This document shows positions 8,275-15,570 of a stretch of DNA of 37,355 nucleotides, one piece after another. Numbering within the stretch: position 1 is the stretch's first letter; each line of letters opens with the position of its first letter. The notes below the pieces were generated by a model that saw only the letters and a list, made by a program, of their open reading frames with translations, was not told where the DNA came from and did not search any database. This DNA comes from an uncultured Bacillota bacterium (GTDB lineage: Bacteria; Bacillota_I; Bacilli_A; RF39; UBA660): assembly GCA_900317975.1 (NCBI GenBank), contig ONIZ01000006.1, positions 1-37,355 of the forward strand, given 5' to 3'. The position numbers and the translations under genes are program-made.

Positions 8275-8291
8275 ATGTTTAGAGTTATTAT
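8263..8291 (+). promoter_or_regulatory. Promoter of the surface-protein operon
   Basis: TTGACT (8263-8268), 17-bp spacer, TATTAT (8286-8291). The -35 box is the right arm of the upstream terminator stem. The predicted start is near 8298, and the leader carries a G-rich ribosome site (TAGGGGGGT) before the ATG at 8326. Confidence 0.7.
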
Positions 8292-8325
8292 AGAAGGCAC
8301 GTGAGTTGATAGGGGGGTAAGAATC

Positions 8326-10641
8326 ATGTACACGTCAGAGTATGAAAAGAAAGGATTTCCATTTAGAGATTTCCTAACAAAACTTATTTTAGTAATAGTA
8401 TTTGTACTTCTTTTAGTACTATTATTACCAAAATTTATTCAACCTAAGATTGTTCAACAAAATTGTGCTGATGGTAAAGCCAGCAGCAATGAAGAATGCT
8501 CTACTTTAGCATATTCATCTTTAACATCTCAAATTTTCAGAGATAATTTAGATGAAATGAAAGAAGCAGCAGTATCTTATTACACAACAGAGAGATTGCC
8601 TAAAAACATCGGCGACAAAGAAAAGATGACTCTACAAGCTATGATTGATAAGAAAATCATTACTGCTTTAATAGATAAAAATAATAAAGCAGTAGATACT
8701 GAAAAATCATATGTTGAAATTACTAAAATGGATAATGAATATCTATTAAAGGTAAATATCAAAGATAGTGAAAAAGAGGATTATATACTAGTTCATTTAG
8801 GATGTTACAATTATTGTAATTCTTACTTATGTGAGAAAAATGCAGCTGAAGAAACTGGATTTGTAAAATCTTCTAGATCATCTTCAACTACATCATATGT
8901 AGCTGTAACTCCAAGTTACACTGTAAATGGAAATGGAAGTATTACACATAATCCAACTCCAAATACAACAGTAATTAATCATTATTACTATGAATCAACT
9001 GGATCTAATCAACAATCAAGTACAACTAATAATTATTATGATAATTCTGTAACTAATAATATTACTAATAATAATATTGATAATTCAGTAACTAATAATA
9101 ATATTGATAACTCAGTTACAAATAACACAACAAATAACTATTATGAAGATAATGATACTATTATCATTATTAATAATAATTGTGATAAAGATTGTGAAGA
9201 AAAACCTAAAATTTGTACTTATGATAAAGTTACAAAAACTTATTATGGTGCAAACGGTACTAAAGTAACTAGAGATGAATTTATTAGTCAATGTACTGAA
9301 GATGAAGATACACCAGATGAACCAGAACAACCAAAAATTTGTACTTATGATAAAACTACAAATACATATTATGGTGAAAATGGTACTAAGGTAACTAGAG
9401 AACAATTTATTATTGAATGTACTGAACCTGAACCAACACCAGATGAACCAGAACAACCAAAGATTTGTACTTTTGATAAGACTACAAAAACTTATTATGG
9501 TGAAAATGGAACAGTAGTTACAAGAGAAGAATTCATTAATCAATGTACTGAACCAGAAGTAGAACCAACTCCAAGTGAAGATCCTGAAGTTAAAAAGTGC
9601 TATCATGATGAAGAAACTGGTAAATATTATGGAAAAGATGGATTAGTAGTAACTGAAGAAGAATACAATACTCAATGTACTACACCAACACCAGAAACTA
9701 AAAAATGTGTTTATGACGAAGAAACAGGTAAATACTATGGTAAAGATGGAAATGAAGTAACAGAAGAAGAATATACTACTCAATGTAGTAATCCAGAGCC
9801 AGAAAAAGAATATGTATATAAATACAAGAAAGTTACAGGAGCAACTTTAAGTAAGTGGTCAGCTTGGTCTGACTGGGAAAAAACAAGTTGTGATACTAAA
9901 GAACTAGCTTGTGACACAAATAATGATGCATGTATCAAGAAAAGACAATTATATGAAAGAAAAGAACAAATTGGTACATACAAAGATACATTTACAAAAC
10001 AAAGACAAGAACAAAGACAAGTAGCTTCATACACTCAAAAAGCTTGTTCTAAATATAATTATGTAATTATTGATAATACAACTTATGCAATAACAGATAC
10101 AACAACATATACAACAATAGATAAAATTACAACAACAAAAACAACTGCAGTTACTAAAGCAGGTGGTTGGACTTACTCAGGAAGATCATCATATGCAAAC
10201 CCACCAAGAGATACAGCAACTACACACTATAAATTCGTAGGAGCAGACTTTAGTAAATGTACAGAAAAATGTACTTCATTACCAAACTTCTACTATGATG
10301 CTTACAATTATACTCAAGGAGATATAAGTGTAACAACTTCAACTACACATACTCCAATTACTACAGAGCATACTGACCAAACAGTTTCTGAAACTACAGA
10401 ATCAACAGTTTCAGCATCATGTGGTGAATTAGTAACTAAAGAAATTCCAGTATATAGAACTATTGAAGTAACAGATAAATCAACAATCAATAAACCATTA
10501 TACGGAACAGTATGTTATAAGAGTGAAAAAACAAGAGAAGTTATAGAAGAAGGAAAAACAAAATATAAATGGTCAACATATAACGATCAAAGCTTACTTA
10601 ACGACGGTTGGGTAATGACTGGTGAATATAAGGAAGCTTAA
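8326..10641 (+). CDS. Membrane-anchored surface protein with five Cys-containing repeats
   Basis: 771 aa. A short cytoplasmic start is followed by one membrane segment (about 16-35) with no signal-peptidase site, so it is probably anchored with an extracellular C terminus. After a globular stretch (about 45-190, several Cys) comes an Asn/Thr/Tyr-rich low-complexity region (about 222-285, repeated NIDNSVTNN units). Five repeats of about 40 residues follow (about 295-491), with the pattern CxYD, YYG, (E/D)G, VT, F/Y and a closing QC, separated by Pro/Glu/Thr linkers. Paired Cys in each repeat may form disulphides. The last 280 residues are Thr/Ser/Cys-rich with a WSAWSDW motif resembling thrombospondin type-1 starts. 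I do not recognise the whole protein. The next gene follows after 17 bases with its own AGGGAG site, so the two probably form one operon. Confidence 0.75.
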   Translation: MYTSEYEKKGFPFRDFLTKLILVIVFVLLLVLLLPKFIQPKIVQQNCADGKASSNEECSTLAYSSLTSQIFRDNLDEMKEAAVSYYTTERLPKNIGDKEKMTLQAMIDKKIITALIDKNNKAVDTEKSYVEITKMDNEYLLKVNIKDSEKEDYILVHLGCYNYCNSYLCEKNAAEETGFVKSSRSSSTTSYVAVTPSYTVNGNGSITHNPTPNTTVINHYYYESTGSNQQSSTTNNYYDNSVTNNITNNNIDNSVTNNNIDNSVTNNTTNNYYEDNDTIIIINNNCDKDCEEKPKICTYDKVTKTYYGANGTKVTRDEFISQCTEDEDTPDEPEQPKICTYDKTTNTYYGENGTKVTREQFIIECTEPEPTPDEPEQPKICTFDKTTKTYYGENGTVVTREEFINQCTEPEVEPTPSEDPEVKKCYHDEETGKYYGKDGLVVTEEEYNTQCTTPTPETKKCVYDEETGKYYGKDGNEVTEEEYTTQCSNPEPEKEYVYKYKKVTGATLSKWSAWSDWEKTSCDTKELACDTNNDACIKKRQLYERKEQIGTYKDTFTKQRQEQRQVASYTQKACSKYNYVIIDNTTYAITDTTTYTTIDKITTTKTTAVTKAGGWTYSGRSSYANPPRDTATTHYKFVGADFSKCTEKCTSLPNFYYDAYNYTQGDISVTTSTTHTPITTEHTDQTVSETTESTVSASCGELVTKEIPVYRTIEVTDKSTINKPLYGTVCYKSEKTREVIEEGKTKYKWSTYNDQSLLNDGWVMTGEYKEA
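9208..9800 (+). repeat. Five diverged coding repeats of about 120 bp
   Basis: Each unit encodes a K-x-C-x-(Y/H/F)-D start, a YYG core and a QC or EC end. The first three are very alike; the last two share KYYGKDG and form a subgroup. Confidence 0.75.
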
Positions 10642-10658
10642 GAAGGGAGTTATAAGTT

Positions 10659-12977
10659 ATGAAAAAATATACAAAAGTTTATTTTATTACAGTTAATGGT
10701 CAACCTACTTATATAGGCGTAACACCTAACAAAAAATTAACTTTAATGACTAGAGGAGAAGCAGTTTTAGCATCAGCTTCAACTGCAGAACCTGTATTTA
10801 TAGATACAGTTGAAGGACTAGAAGAATTTTCTAGATTTTATAGAAAACCAATAAAAAGTCATCATGTAAGAAATGGTGTATTAACAGTGGCTGGATTAGC
10901 ATTAGTACTAGGAACAAGTTCTTATGCATTAAATAGTCCTACTACAGCAAATATATTAGATGCATTTAAAAATGCACCTGAAGCATTAAGTGGTCAAATG
11001 ATTAATCAAGATCAAGGATCAGAAGTAGAATTAGAAACAAAAGAAGTAAATGAAGCTGAGACTGAAAAAGCAAATGAAGCAGAAGTTAGAACATTTGATA
11101 GTGTATTAGCTGAATCAACTTCTGAAAAACAAAAACAAGTTGTAGGAATGATGGCAGACTATATTAGATATTTCAATGGAGACTTTGCTAATACATATAA
11201 AGAAACAGTAGAATTAACTGATGAAAAAGGAAATTTAACTGGAGAAAAAATTGAAATAAAACCTGCTTTAAAATGGGAATATGAAGTACCTGCATTAACT
11301 ATTGCTTACAATGGTTACTCTGCACAAAAGCTACACACTATATTCAATGGAGCAGATTTGGATGCAGAAATATTAGATAGAGATTACAAAGTTGCAACAC
11401 TTCAATTATTTGCATCATATGTAATTTCAGATAGAAGTATGCCAGTAAATTTAGCAAATTTAATAGAAAGTGATGAAGGAAAAGCTTTCGTTCAAAAATA
11501 TGAAGATATGTTCTATTCAATTAAAGAAGCTAAAACTGATGAAGAAAAAGCGCAAAAAGTAAATGAATTCTATGCAGAATTATATAAAGATTTCCCAATC
11601 GATGAAGTATCTAAGATGGATTTCAGTGAAAATGAAGTAGGTATTGCACACTCAGAAGAATCATTAACTACATTCCAAGGAAGAGAATTAGACAAATATA
11701 AATTAGCAATTACACCAATGATTTCTGCTATAGAAGTTATGTATCAAAATCTAGAAATAGATCCTACATTACAAGATGATGCAATAAGATACTTTAACTT
11801 ATTAGGTGAATGCAATATAGCATATAAAGAATTTGTTAAAGCAGAAACTGCATCAGAATGTGGTGAATTAGATGAAACATTAGCGGATTTTAAAGAATTA
11901 AGTGATTTAATCATTGATGAATTAAGAGATGCTAACGCATATGTAATAGATGATAATCATAGAGAATTATCATTCTTAACAAGATTCCAAGAATTAGTAA
12001 ATGGACATTTTAATATCGTTGATGGAGAAATGGATGGAACTTGGTGGTATTATACTGATTATGATGAAGAGGTAATAATAACATACTCTGATCCAGTAAT
12101 TAGAAAAGAAAGTCATACTACATATAAGAAAGTTTCAAAAAAATGGGAAACAGATGATAGAGATGAAGCTGTTAAACACGTTGGAGAAAAAGCTGTAAAA
12201 GAAGCAGAAGAAAAAGTTGATAAAGAAATAGAAAAAGAAAATCAAGAAGCTAAAAAAGCAGCAGAGAAAGAAGCAGATAAAGAACAAAAGAAACAACAAG
12301 ATAAAGAAGACAAAAAACGTGAGCAGTTAGAAAAAGAAGTACAACAAGAAGACGAAAGATTCAATAAAGAAATTGAAGATGCAAATAAACAAATTGAAAA
12401 AAATAATGATAATAATCCAAACAATGATAAACCAATTAATGAAAACGATTTTACAGGACATGAAGTTGACTTTGATGATGAACATTCAAACAGTAATGGA
12501 GATCTAGATAATTCTGTAAAAGATATTACAACAGATGGAACTGGAGCAAATCAAGATTTACCAGATTCAAATCAAACAGGAGAAGAATTCGATGATAGAA
12601 CAGACTCTGCTCCAGTAGAAACAGAAAGTAAAAAAGAAGAATCTAAACCTGCAGAAACTCATGAAGAGTCAAAACCAGCAGAACAACCAAAAGAAGAATC
12701 TAAACCTGCTGAGACTAATCATGAAGAGTCAAAACCAGCAGAACAACCAAAAGAAGAATCTAAACCTGCTGAGACTAATCACGAAGAGTCAAAACCAGCA
12801 GAACAACCAAAAGAAGAATCTAAACCTGCTGAAGTACATTTTGAATCAAATGATAATGATCAATACGAAGATTATACAACAACAGGAAGTATAAGTGATG
12901 AAGAATTAGTAAATACTTATATTGCTAATCTAGAAGCAGCTTCTCCAGAAGAGTTAGCAGCAATCAGAAGAATATAA
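10659..12977 (+). CDS. Membrane-anchored protein with coiled coil and 20-residue C-terminal repeats
   Basis: 772 aa, not recognised. About 70 residues precede a single hydrophobic segment (about 72-90), so the N terminus is likely cytoplasmic and the remainder outside. A mostly helical, acidic region follows (about 130-480). Next is a strongly charged coiled-coil-like stretch of Glu/Lys/Ala (about 505-580), an Asn/Asp-rich linker, and repeats of EESKPAEQPK plus ten more residues (about 668-727) coded by near-identical 60-bp units. The C terminus (GSISDEELVNTYIANLE) is acidic and not a sortase signal. It starts at the ATG at 10659, 17 bases after the preceding surface-protein gene, and both probably share the promoter at 8263. 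Likely an envelope or surface structural protein (inference). Confidence 0.75.
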   Translation: MKKYTKVYFITVNGQPTYIGVTPNKKLTLMTRGEAVLASASTAEPVFIDTVEGLEEFSRFYRKPIKSHHVRNGVLTVAGLALVLGTSSYALNSPTTANILDAFKNAPEALSGQMINQDQGSEVELETKEVNEAETEKANEAEVRTFDSVLAESTSEKQKQVVGMMADYIRYFNGDFANTYKETVELTDEKGNLTGEKIEIKPALKWEYEVPALTIAYNGYSAQKLHTIFNGADLDAEILDRDYKVATLQLFASYVISDRSMPVNLANLIESDEGKAFVQKYEDMFYSIKEAKTDEEKAQKVNEFYAELYKDFPIDEVSKMDFSENEVGIAHSEESLTTFQGRELDKYKLAITPMISAIEVMYQNLEIDPTLQDDAIRYFNLLGECNIAYKEFVKAETASECGELDETLADFKELSDLIIDELRDANAYVIDDNHRELSFLTRFQELVNGHFNIVDGEMDGTWWYYTDYDEEVIITYSDPVIRKESHTTYKKVSKKWETDDRDEAVKHVGEKAVKEAEEKVDKEIEKENQEAKKAAEKEADKEQKKQQDKEDKKREQLEKEVQQEDERFNKEIEDANKQIEKNNDNNPNNDKPINENDFTGHEVDFDDEHSNSNGDLDNSVKDITTDGTGANQDLPDSNQTGEEFDDRTDSAPVETESKKEESKPAETHEESKPAEQPKEESKPAETNHEESKPAEQPKEESKPAETNHEESKPAEQPKEESKPAEVHFESNDNDQYEDYTTTGSISDEELVNTYIANLEAASPEELAAIRRI
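12661..12840 (+). repeat. Three tandem 60-bp repeats within a coding region
   Basis: Copies at 12661-12720 and 12721-12780 are identical. The third (12781-12840) differs at its second base and diverges in its last ten bases. A partial older unit precedes them (about 12637-12660). The period is a multiple of three, so copy number can change without frameshift. Confidence 0.95.
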
Positions 12978-12978
12978 T

Positions 12979-13004
12979 AAAAAGAGCTAGAAAAGCTCTT
13001 TTTC
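12979..13004 (+). terminator. Rho-independent terminator
   Basis: A 10-bp stem AAAAAGAGCT/AGCTCTTTTT with loop AGAAA, starting one base after the TAA of the coiled-coil protein gene. Confidence 0.85.
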
Positions 13005-13025
13005 TATTGATATATATAGAAATAT

Positions 13026-13054
13026 TTGACATTTTGTGGAAATTATGCTATAAT
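13026..13054 (+). promoter_or_regulatory. Near-consensus strong promoter
   Basis: Perfect TTGACA (13026-13031), 17-bp spacer and perfect TATAAT (13049-13054), with TG one base upstream (extended -10). It is the strongest promoter visible here. Expected start is about 13061, leaving a leader of about 52 bases before the ATG at 13113. Confidence 0.85.
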
Positions 13055-13065
13055 ACAAATACTTT

Positions 13066-13106
13066 GAGGGTAGGGGGTCTACCTTAAGTAACCACGTAAG
13101 GGGGTT
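13066..13106 (+). promoter_or_regulatory. Structured G-rich leader with competing hairpins
   Basis: GGTAG (13069-13073) can pair with CTACC (13079-13083), extending with AG/TT outside. Alternatively CCTTA (13082-13086) can pair with TAAGG (13097-13101), which is part of the Shine-Dalgarno sequence. AACC (13090-13093) can also pair with GGTT (13103-13106). The first two pairings share bases and exclude each other. No known riboswitch class is recognised. Confidence 0.35.
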
Positions 13107-13112
13107 GAATAT

Positions 13113-13532
13113 ATGGAAAAAAATTATATATTTGAATACTTAGACGAGAATGACTTCAGAAAAAAAGAAAGATCAGTAAGAAAATATAATATGCTTGCAT
13201 ATAAGAAATTAACATTTAATTACTATCCAGAATTAAGAAGAGGTAAATTCTTAGGAAAACTAGTTAATGAAGATAAAAAGAATAATATAGTTAGTTATGA
13301 ATTAATACTACCTACAGATGAACTATTTAGTAAAGTTCACGGAGATATTACTCTTCATTATACAGTATATACAGAAAAAGGTATTATTCTATTAACAAAT
13401 ATTACTCCAGAAGGTATATTAGATGAAGGACATAGAGCCGAACTATCAACATATAAAGGAGTAATGATTTCTAAAGAAAATCCTAAAAAAGACATGTTCA
13501 AAATAAATTTATTAAATATGTTAAATAAGTAG
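13113..13532 (+). CDS. Hypothetical protein, 139 aa
   Basis: Not recognised. It is a small, lysine-rich, probably cytoplasmic protein without signal peptide or membrane segment. It seems to be an alpha/beta protein, with a beta-rich middle (ITLHYTVYTEKGIILLTNITPEG, about residues 80-102). The ATG at 13113 follows AAGGGGG at about 9 bases. It is monocistronic, between a near-consensus promoter with a structured leader and a strong terminator, which implies high transcription and possibly control in the leader. Confidence 0.75.
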   Translation: MEKNYIFEYLDENDFRKKERSVRKYNMLAYKKLTFNYYPELRRGKFLGKLVNEDKKNNIVSYELILPTDELFSKVHGDITLHYTVYTEKGIILLTNITPEGILDEGHRAELSTYKGVMISKENPKKDMFKINLLNMLNK

Positions 13533-13553
13533 AGAATAGTTCTCTACTTTTTT
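13527..13553 (+). terminator. Rho-independent terminator
   Basis: A 10-bp perfect stem AAGTAGAGAA/TTCTCTACTT with a 3-base loop and T tail. It overlaps the stop codon (13530-13532). Confidence 0.8.
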
Positions 13554-13574
13554 AAATAATTTTTTAAAAAAATA

Positions 13575-13603
13575 TTGTAAAACAAATAAATATATGCTAT
13601 TAT
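13575..13603 (+). promoter_or_regulatory. tRNA operon promoter
   Basis: TTGTAA (13575-13580), 17-bp spacer, TATTAT (13598-13603) with TG one base upstream. It ends 11 bases before the first tRNA. Confidence 0.7.
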
Positions 13604-13614
13604 TAAATAGTCAT

Positions 13615-13691
13615 GGACCCTTAGCTCAGTTGGTTAGAGCATCCGGCTCATAACCGGGCGGTCATAGGTTCGAGTCCTATAGGGTCCACCA
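13615..13691 (+). tRNA. tRNA with CAT anticodon, probably tRNA-Ile2 (AUA reader)
   Basis: A complete 77-nt cloverleaf with encoded CCA: acceptor GGACCCT/AGGGTCC, D arm GCTC/GAGC, anticodon stem CCGG flanking CTCATAA, T arm ATAGG/CCTAT. The CAT anticodon fits elongator Met or Ile2, which carries lysidine at C34. C4-G69 and C5-G68 in the acceptor resemble tRNA-Ile2 rather than elongator Met, and it is not an initiator type (G1-C72 is paired). The Ile2 call is inference; the tRNA itself is certain. Confidence 0.95.
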
Positions 13692-13698
13692 TTTTTAT

Positions 13699-13782
13699 GC
13701 GAGTATGGCGGAACTGGTAGACGCGCTAGTCTTAGGAACTAGTGCCTTCGGCATGCAGGTTCGATTCCTGTTACTCGCACCA
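13699..13782 (+). tRNA. tRNA-Leu (TAG anticodon)
   Basis: An 84-nt class II tRNA: acceptor GCGAGTA/TACTCGC, anticodon stem CTAGT/ACTAG around loop CTTAGGA (anticodon TAG, reads CUA/CUG), a long variable arm TGCCTTCGGCA, T loop TTCGATT, and encoded CCA. It lies 7 bases after the previous tRNA and is co-transcribed with it. Confidence 0.96.
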
Positions 13783-13793
13783 TTAAGAAATAT

Positions 13794-13820
13794 AATCAAT
13801 CAGAAATGATTGATTTTTTT
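13794..13820 (+). terminator. Terminator of the tRNA operon
   Basis: A perfect 9-bp stem AATCAATCA/TGATTGATT, loop GAAA, and T tail. Confidence 0.85.
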
Positions 13821-13824
13821 GTGA

Positions 13825-14046
13825 AAAATAGATATTAAAAACGGAATAATTGAAGAAGAAATCGATTTATTAAATCCTAAATTATATATTGATAAACCAC
13901 TAGAAGAAAGAGCTAAAATAATAGAAGAAAACAAAGATAAATTTATGAAAACAATTCAAACTCAATTTGAAGCAGCAACTAATATAAGTCAAACTAATAA
14001 AAATCCTCATAAAAAAGTAATAAAACAAGAAGATAATAATAATTAA
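13825..14046 (+). pseudogene. 5'-truncated gene remnant downstream of tRNA-Leu
   Basis: An open frame of about 73 codons has no usable start: TGA at 13822-13824 closes it upstream, and the only in-frame ATG is at 13945 without a ribosome site. It reads as the charged, helical C terminus of a protein (EEEIDLLNPKLYIDKP..., ending KQEDNNN) and is followed by a proper terminator at 14046. It therefore looks like a gene that lost its 5' part at the tRNA operon boundary. The parent family is not recognised. This is most of the 13783-14151 gap between genes; the rest of the gap is two terminators and a promoter. Confidence 0.55.
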
Positions 14047-14071
14047 AGTAGCAAATAAAAGCTACTTTTTT
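14046..14071 (+). terminator. Terminator after the gene remnant
   Basis: Stem AAGTAGC/GCTACTT with an 8-base loop and T tail, immediately after the remnant's TAA. Confidence 0.7.
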
Positions 14072-14095
14072 AATATAATAAAATGATTAATGAGT

Positions 14096-14124
14096 TTGTA
14101 AAATAAGGCCTTTCATGGTATAAT
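14096..14124 (+). promoter_or_regulatory. Promoter of the Cys-His-Asp / sigma-like operon
   Basis: TTGTAA (14096-14101), 17-bp spacer, TATAAT (14119-14124) with TG one base upstream. Expected start is near 14131, with AAGGGGTG before the ATG at 14152. Confidence 0.75.
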
Positions 14125-14151
14125 ATACACCGATTCAAAGGGGTGTTTTGG

Positions 14152-14856
14152 ATGAGTAAAAGAACGCAAGAAATCAAATGGAAGCTACATAATTATAAAT
14201 ACAATAAACTATTAATATGGGGATTAAAAAATAGATATATTGCGCCATATGACGATGAACTAATAAATAGACTAAGAAATGTTTATTATGGAGGAATTCC
14301 AGCATCAATTATATTATTATCAAATGGAATGTCTAATGGTTACTGTTATGATAGAGCAACACTTATGGCTAGAGCTTTTTTAGATACTGAAGATGATGTT
14401 CAATTAGTATATGCAACAATTGATAGTTTAAGATTAAATCCAGAATATGAAGATAAAACAAATCCAGATTTTGCAGATCATTGTATTGTAGAAAGAACAG
14501 CAAAAGATGGACATCATATTATATATGATACTTCAGTAGGATTTGCATTTGATAAGAAACTATATTGGTTAATGGAACATCCAAAAGTAAGAAAAATTAA
14601 TCCAAAAGAGGCAATTATCAAATTTGTTAGAGAATGTGAAGATTATGATCCGGAAGACATTGAAAGAGATAAATATGCAGCACCATTAATAATTCCAAAT
14701 ATCGAAAGAGTATATGGAAGGCCAAATGAAATGTATACTCATCAAGGAATAGAACTATTGCAAAGAGAAATAGATCATTATAAAAGTTTAATTAATTATG
14801 ATGCGATTGATAAAGAAATAAAAGAAGATATGAGAAGCAAAGGATTTAGAATATAA
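14152..14856 (+). CDS. Putative papain/transglutaminase-like protein A (Cys-His-Asp triad), 234 aa
   Basis: Not a named family I can assign. The start is the ATG at 14152, 6 bases after AAGGGGTG; the frame extends back to a GTG inside the ribosome site. It is a soluble protein without signal peptide. Compared with its downstream paralogue it conserves a C-Y-D-R-(A/S) motif (Cys65), a His before an acidic beta strand (His110) and YD(T/P)S (Asp126), then (F/Y)DK-x-LY. Cys, His and Asp in this order and spacing fit the papain/transglutaminase-like fold, so a peptidase, amidase or transglutaminase-like role is possible (inference). The next gene starts one base after its stop, so they are tightly coupled. 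It is first in an operon with a sigma-like regulator. Confidence 0.7.
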   Translation: MSKRTQEIKWKLHNYKYNKLLIWGLKNRYIAPYDDELINRLRNVYYGGIPASIILLSNGMSNGYCYDRATLMARAFLDTEDDVQLVYATIDSLRLNPEYEDKTNPDFADHCIVERTAKDGHHIIYDTSVGFAFDKKLYWLMEHPKVRKINPKEAIIKFVRECEDYDPEDIERDKYAAPLIIPNIERVYGRPNEMYTHQGIELLQREIDHYKSLINYDAIDKEIKEDMRSKGFRI

Positions 14857-14857
14857 A

Positions 14858-15541
14858 ATGTTTAATACTATTAAGAAAAAATTATATTTTAAAAGATTAG
14901 AATTGCTATATATTAAAGGTATATTAGACAAAAAAATAGTTCCATTTGATGAAGATTTTTATGAAAGAATGAATCATACATATGTAAGTGGAATACCAGT
15001 GTCTTTACATATAAAATATATAAAGCCTACAATTCCACCAGGTAAATGTTATGATAGAAGTTTATATATGTTCTTTTGTTTTGAAGATGCATTACTTGTA
15101 CGTGGAGATAATAAAGACTTAGAATTACTATATGGAAAAGATTGTGCAGGACATGGTTGGATAGAAATAGGAGATTATGTATATGATCCTTCAACTATGA
15201 AAAGATATGATAAAGACTTATACTACGAAATGTATAAACCCTATAACGTATATAAAAGTTCTAAAGAAGAATATTGTTCATACCCAGGAAACCAAAAATT
15301 ATATGATGATATTCAATCTACAACTATAGATGATTACAAACCATCTGGAAGAAAAAGAGTAGAATTAGCAGTAATCATCCCAGCAGTTAGAGGAATAGCA
15401 GAAGCATCAGGAAATCAAGAATTTATAAATGATTTAAATATATATTTAGATCACATTCAATATGATGAAGAACAAGTATATAATGAATTAAATGAAAAAG
15501 TAAGAGTTGCTATGGAGTTATCAAAAAAACATAATAAATAA
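14858..15541 (+). CDS. Putative papain/transglutaminase-like protein B, paralogue of the preceding gene, 227 aa
   Basis: A paralogue of the 14152 gene. It shares the N-terminal layout (a helical KKKLYFKRLELLY start, then VPFDEDFYERM... and GIP) and the triad Cys64 (GKCYDRS), His99 (GHGWIEIG) and Asp110 (YVYDPS). The GHGW-x-E-x-G...YDPS pattern is closer to standard transglutaminase-like domains than in protein A. It is soluble, without signal peptide. Its ATG lies one base after the stop of the first gene and the sigma-like gene follows after 29 bases, so the three form an operon. The strong divergence between the paralogues outside the triad suggests different substrates or partners (inference). 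Confidence 0.7.
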   Translation: MFNTIKKKLYFKRLELLYIKGILDKKIVPFDEDFYERMNHTYVSGIPVSLHIKYIKPTIPPGKCYDRSLYMFFCFEDALLVRGDNKDLELLYGKDCAGHGWIEIGDYVYDPSTMKRYDKDLYYEMYKPYNVYKSSKEEYCSYPGNQKLYDDIQSTTIDDYKPSGRKRVELAVIIPAVRGIAEASGNQEFINDLNIYLDHIQYDEEQVYNELNEKVRVAMELSKKHNK

Positions 15542-15570
15542 AATAATTAAAAAGAAACGGTGATATAACA

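Noticed and set aside
9112..9606. 164-codon minus-strand frame
   Set aside because: It lies inside the surface-protein repeats and is a mirror of their codon bias (Phe/Ile/Ser-rich), with no ribosome site.
12661..12840. Possible CRISPR-like array
   Set aside because: The 60-bp units are contiguous, with no unique spacers, and are in-frame coding repeats.
12661..12894. 77-codon plus-strand frame in another register
   Set aside because: A shadow of the 60-bp coding repeats; its repeat structure follows from the host gene.
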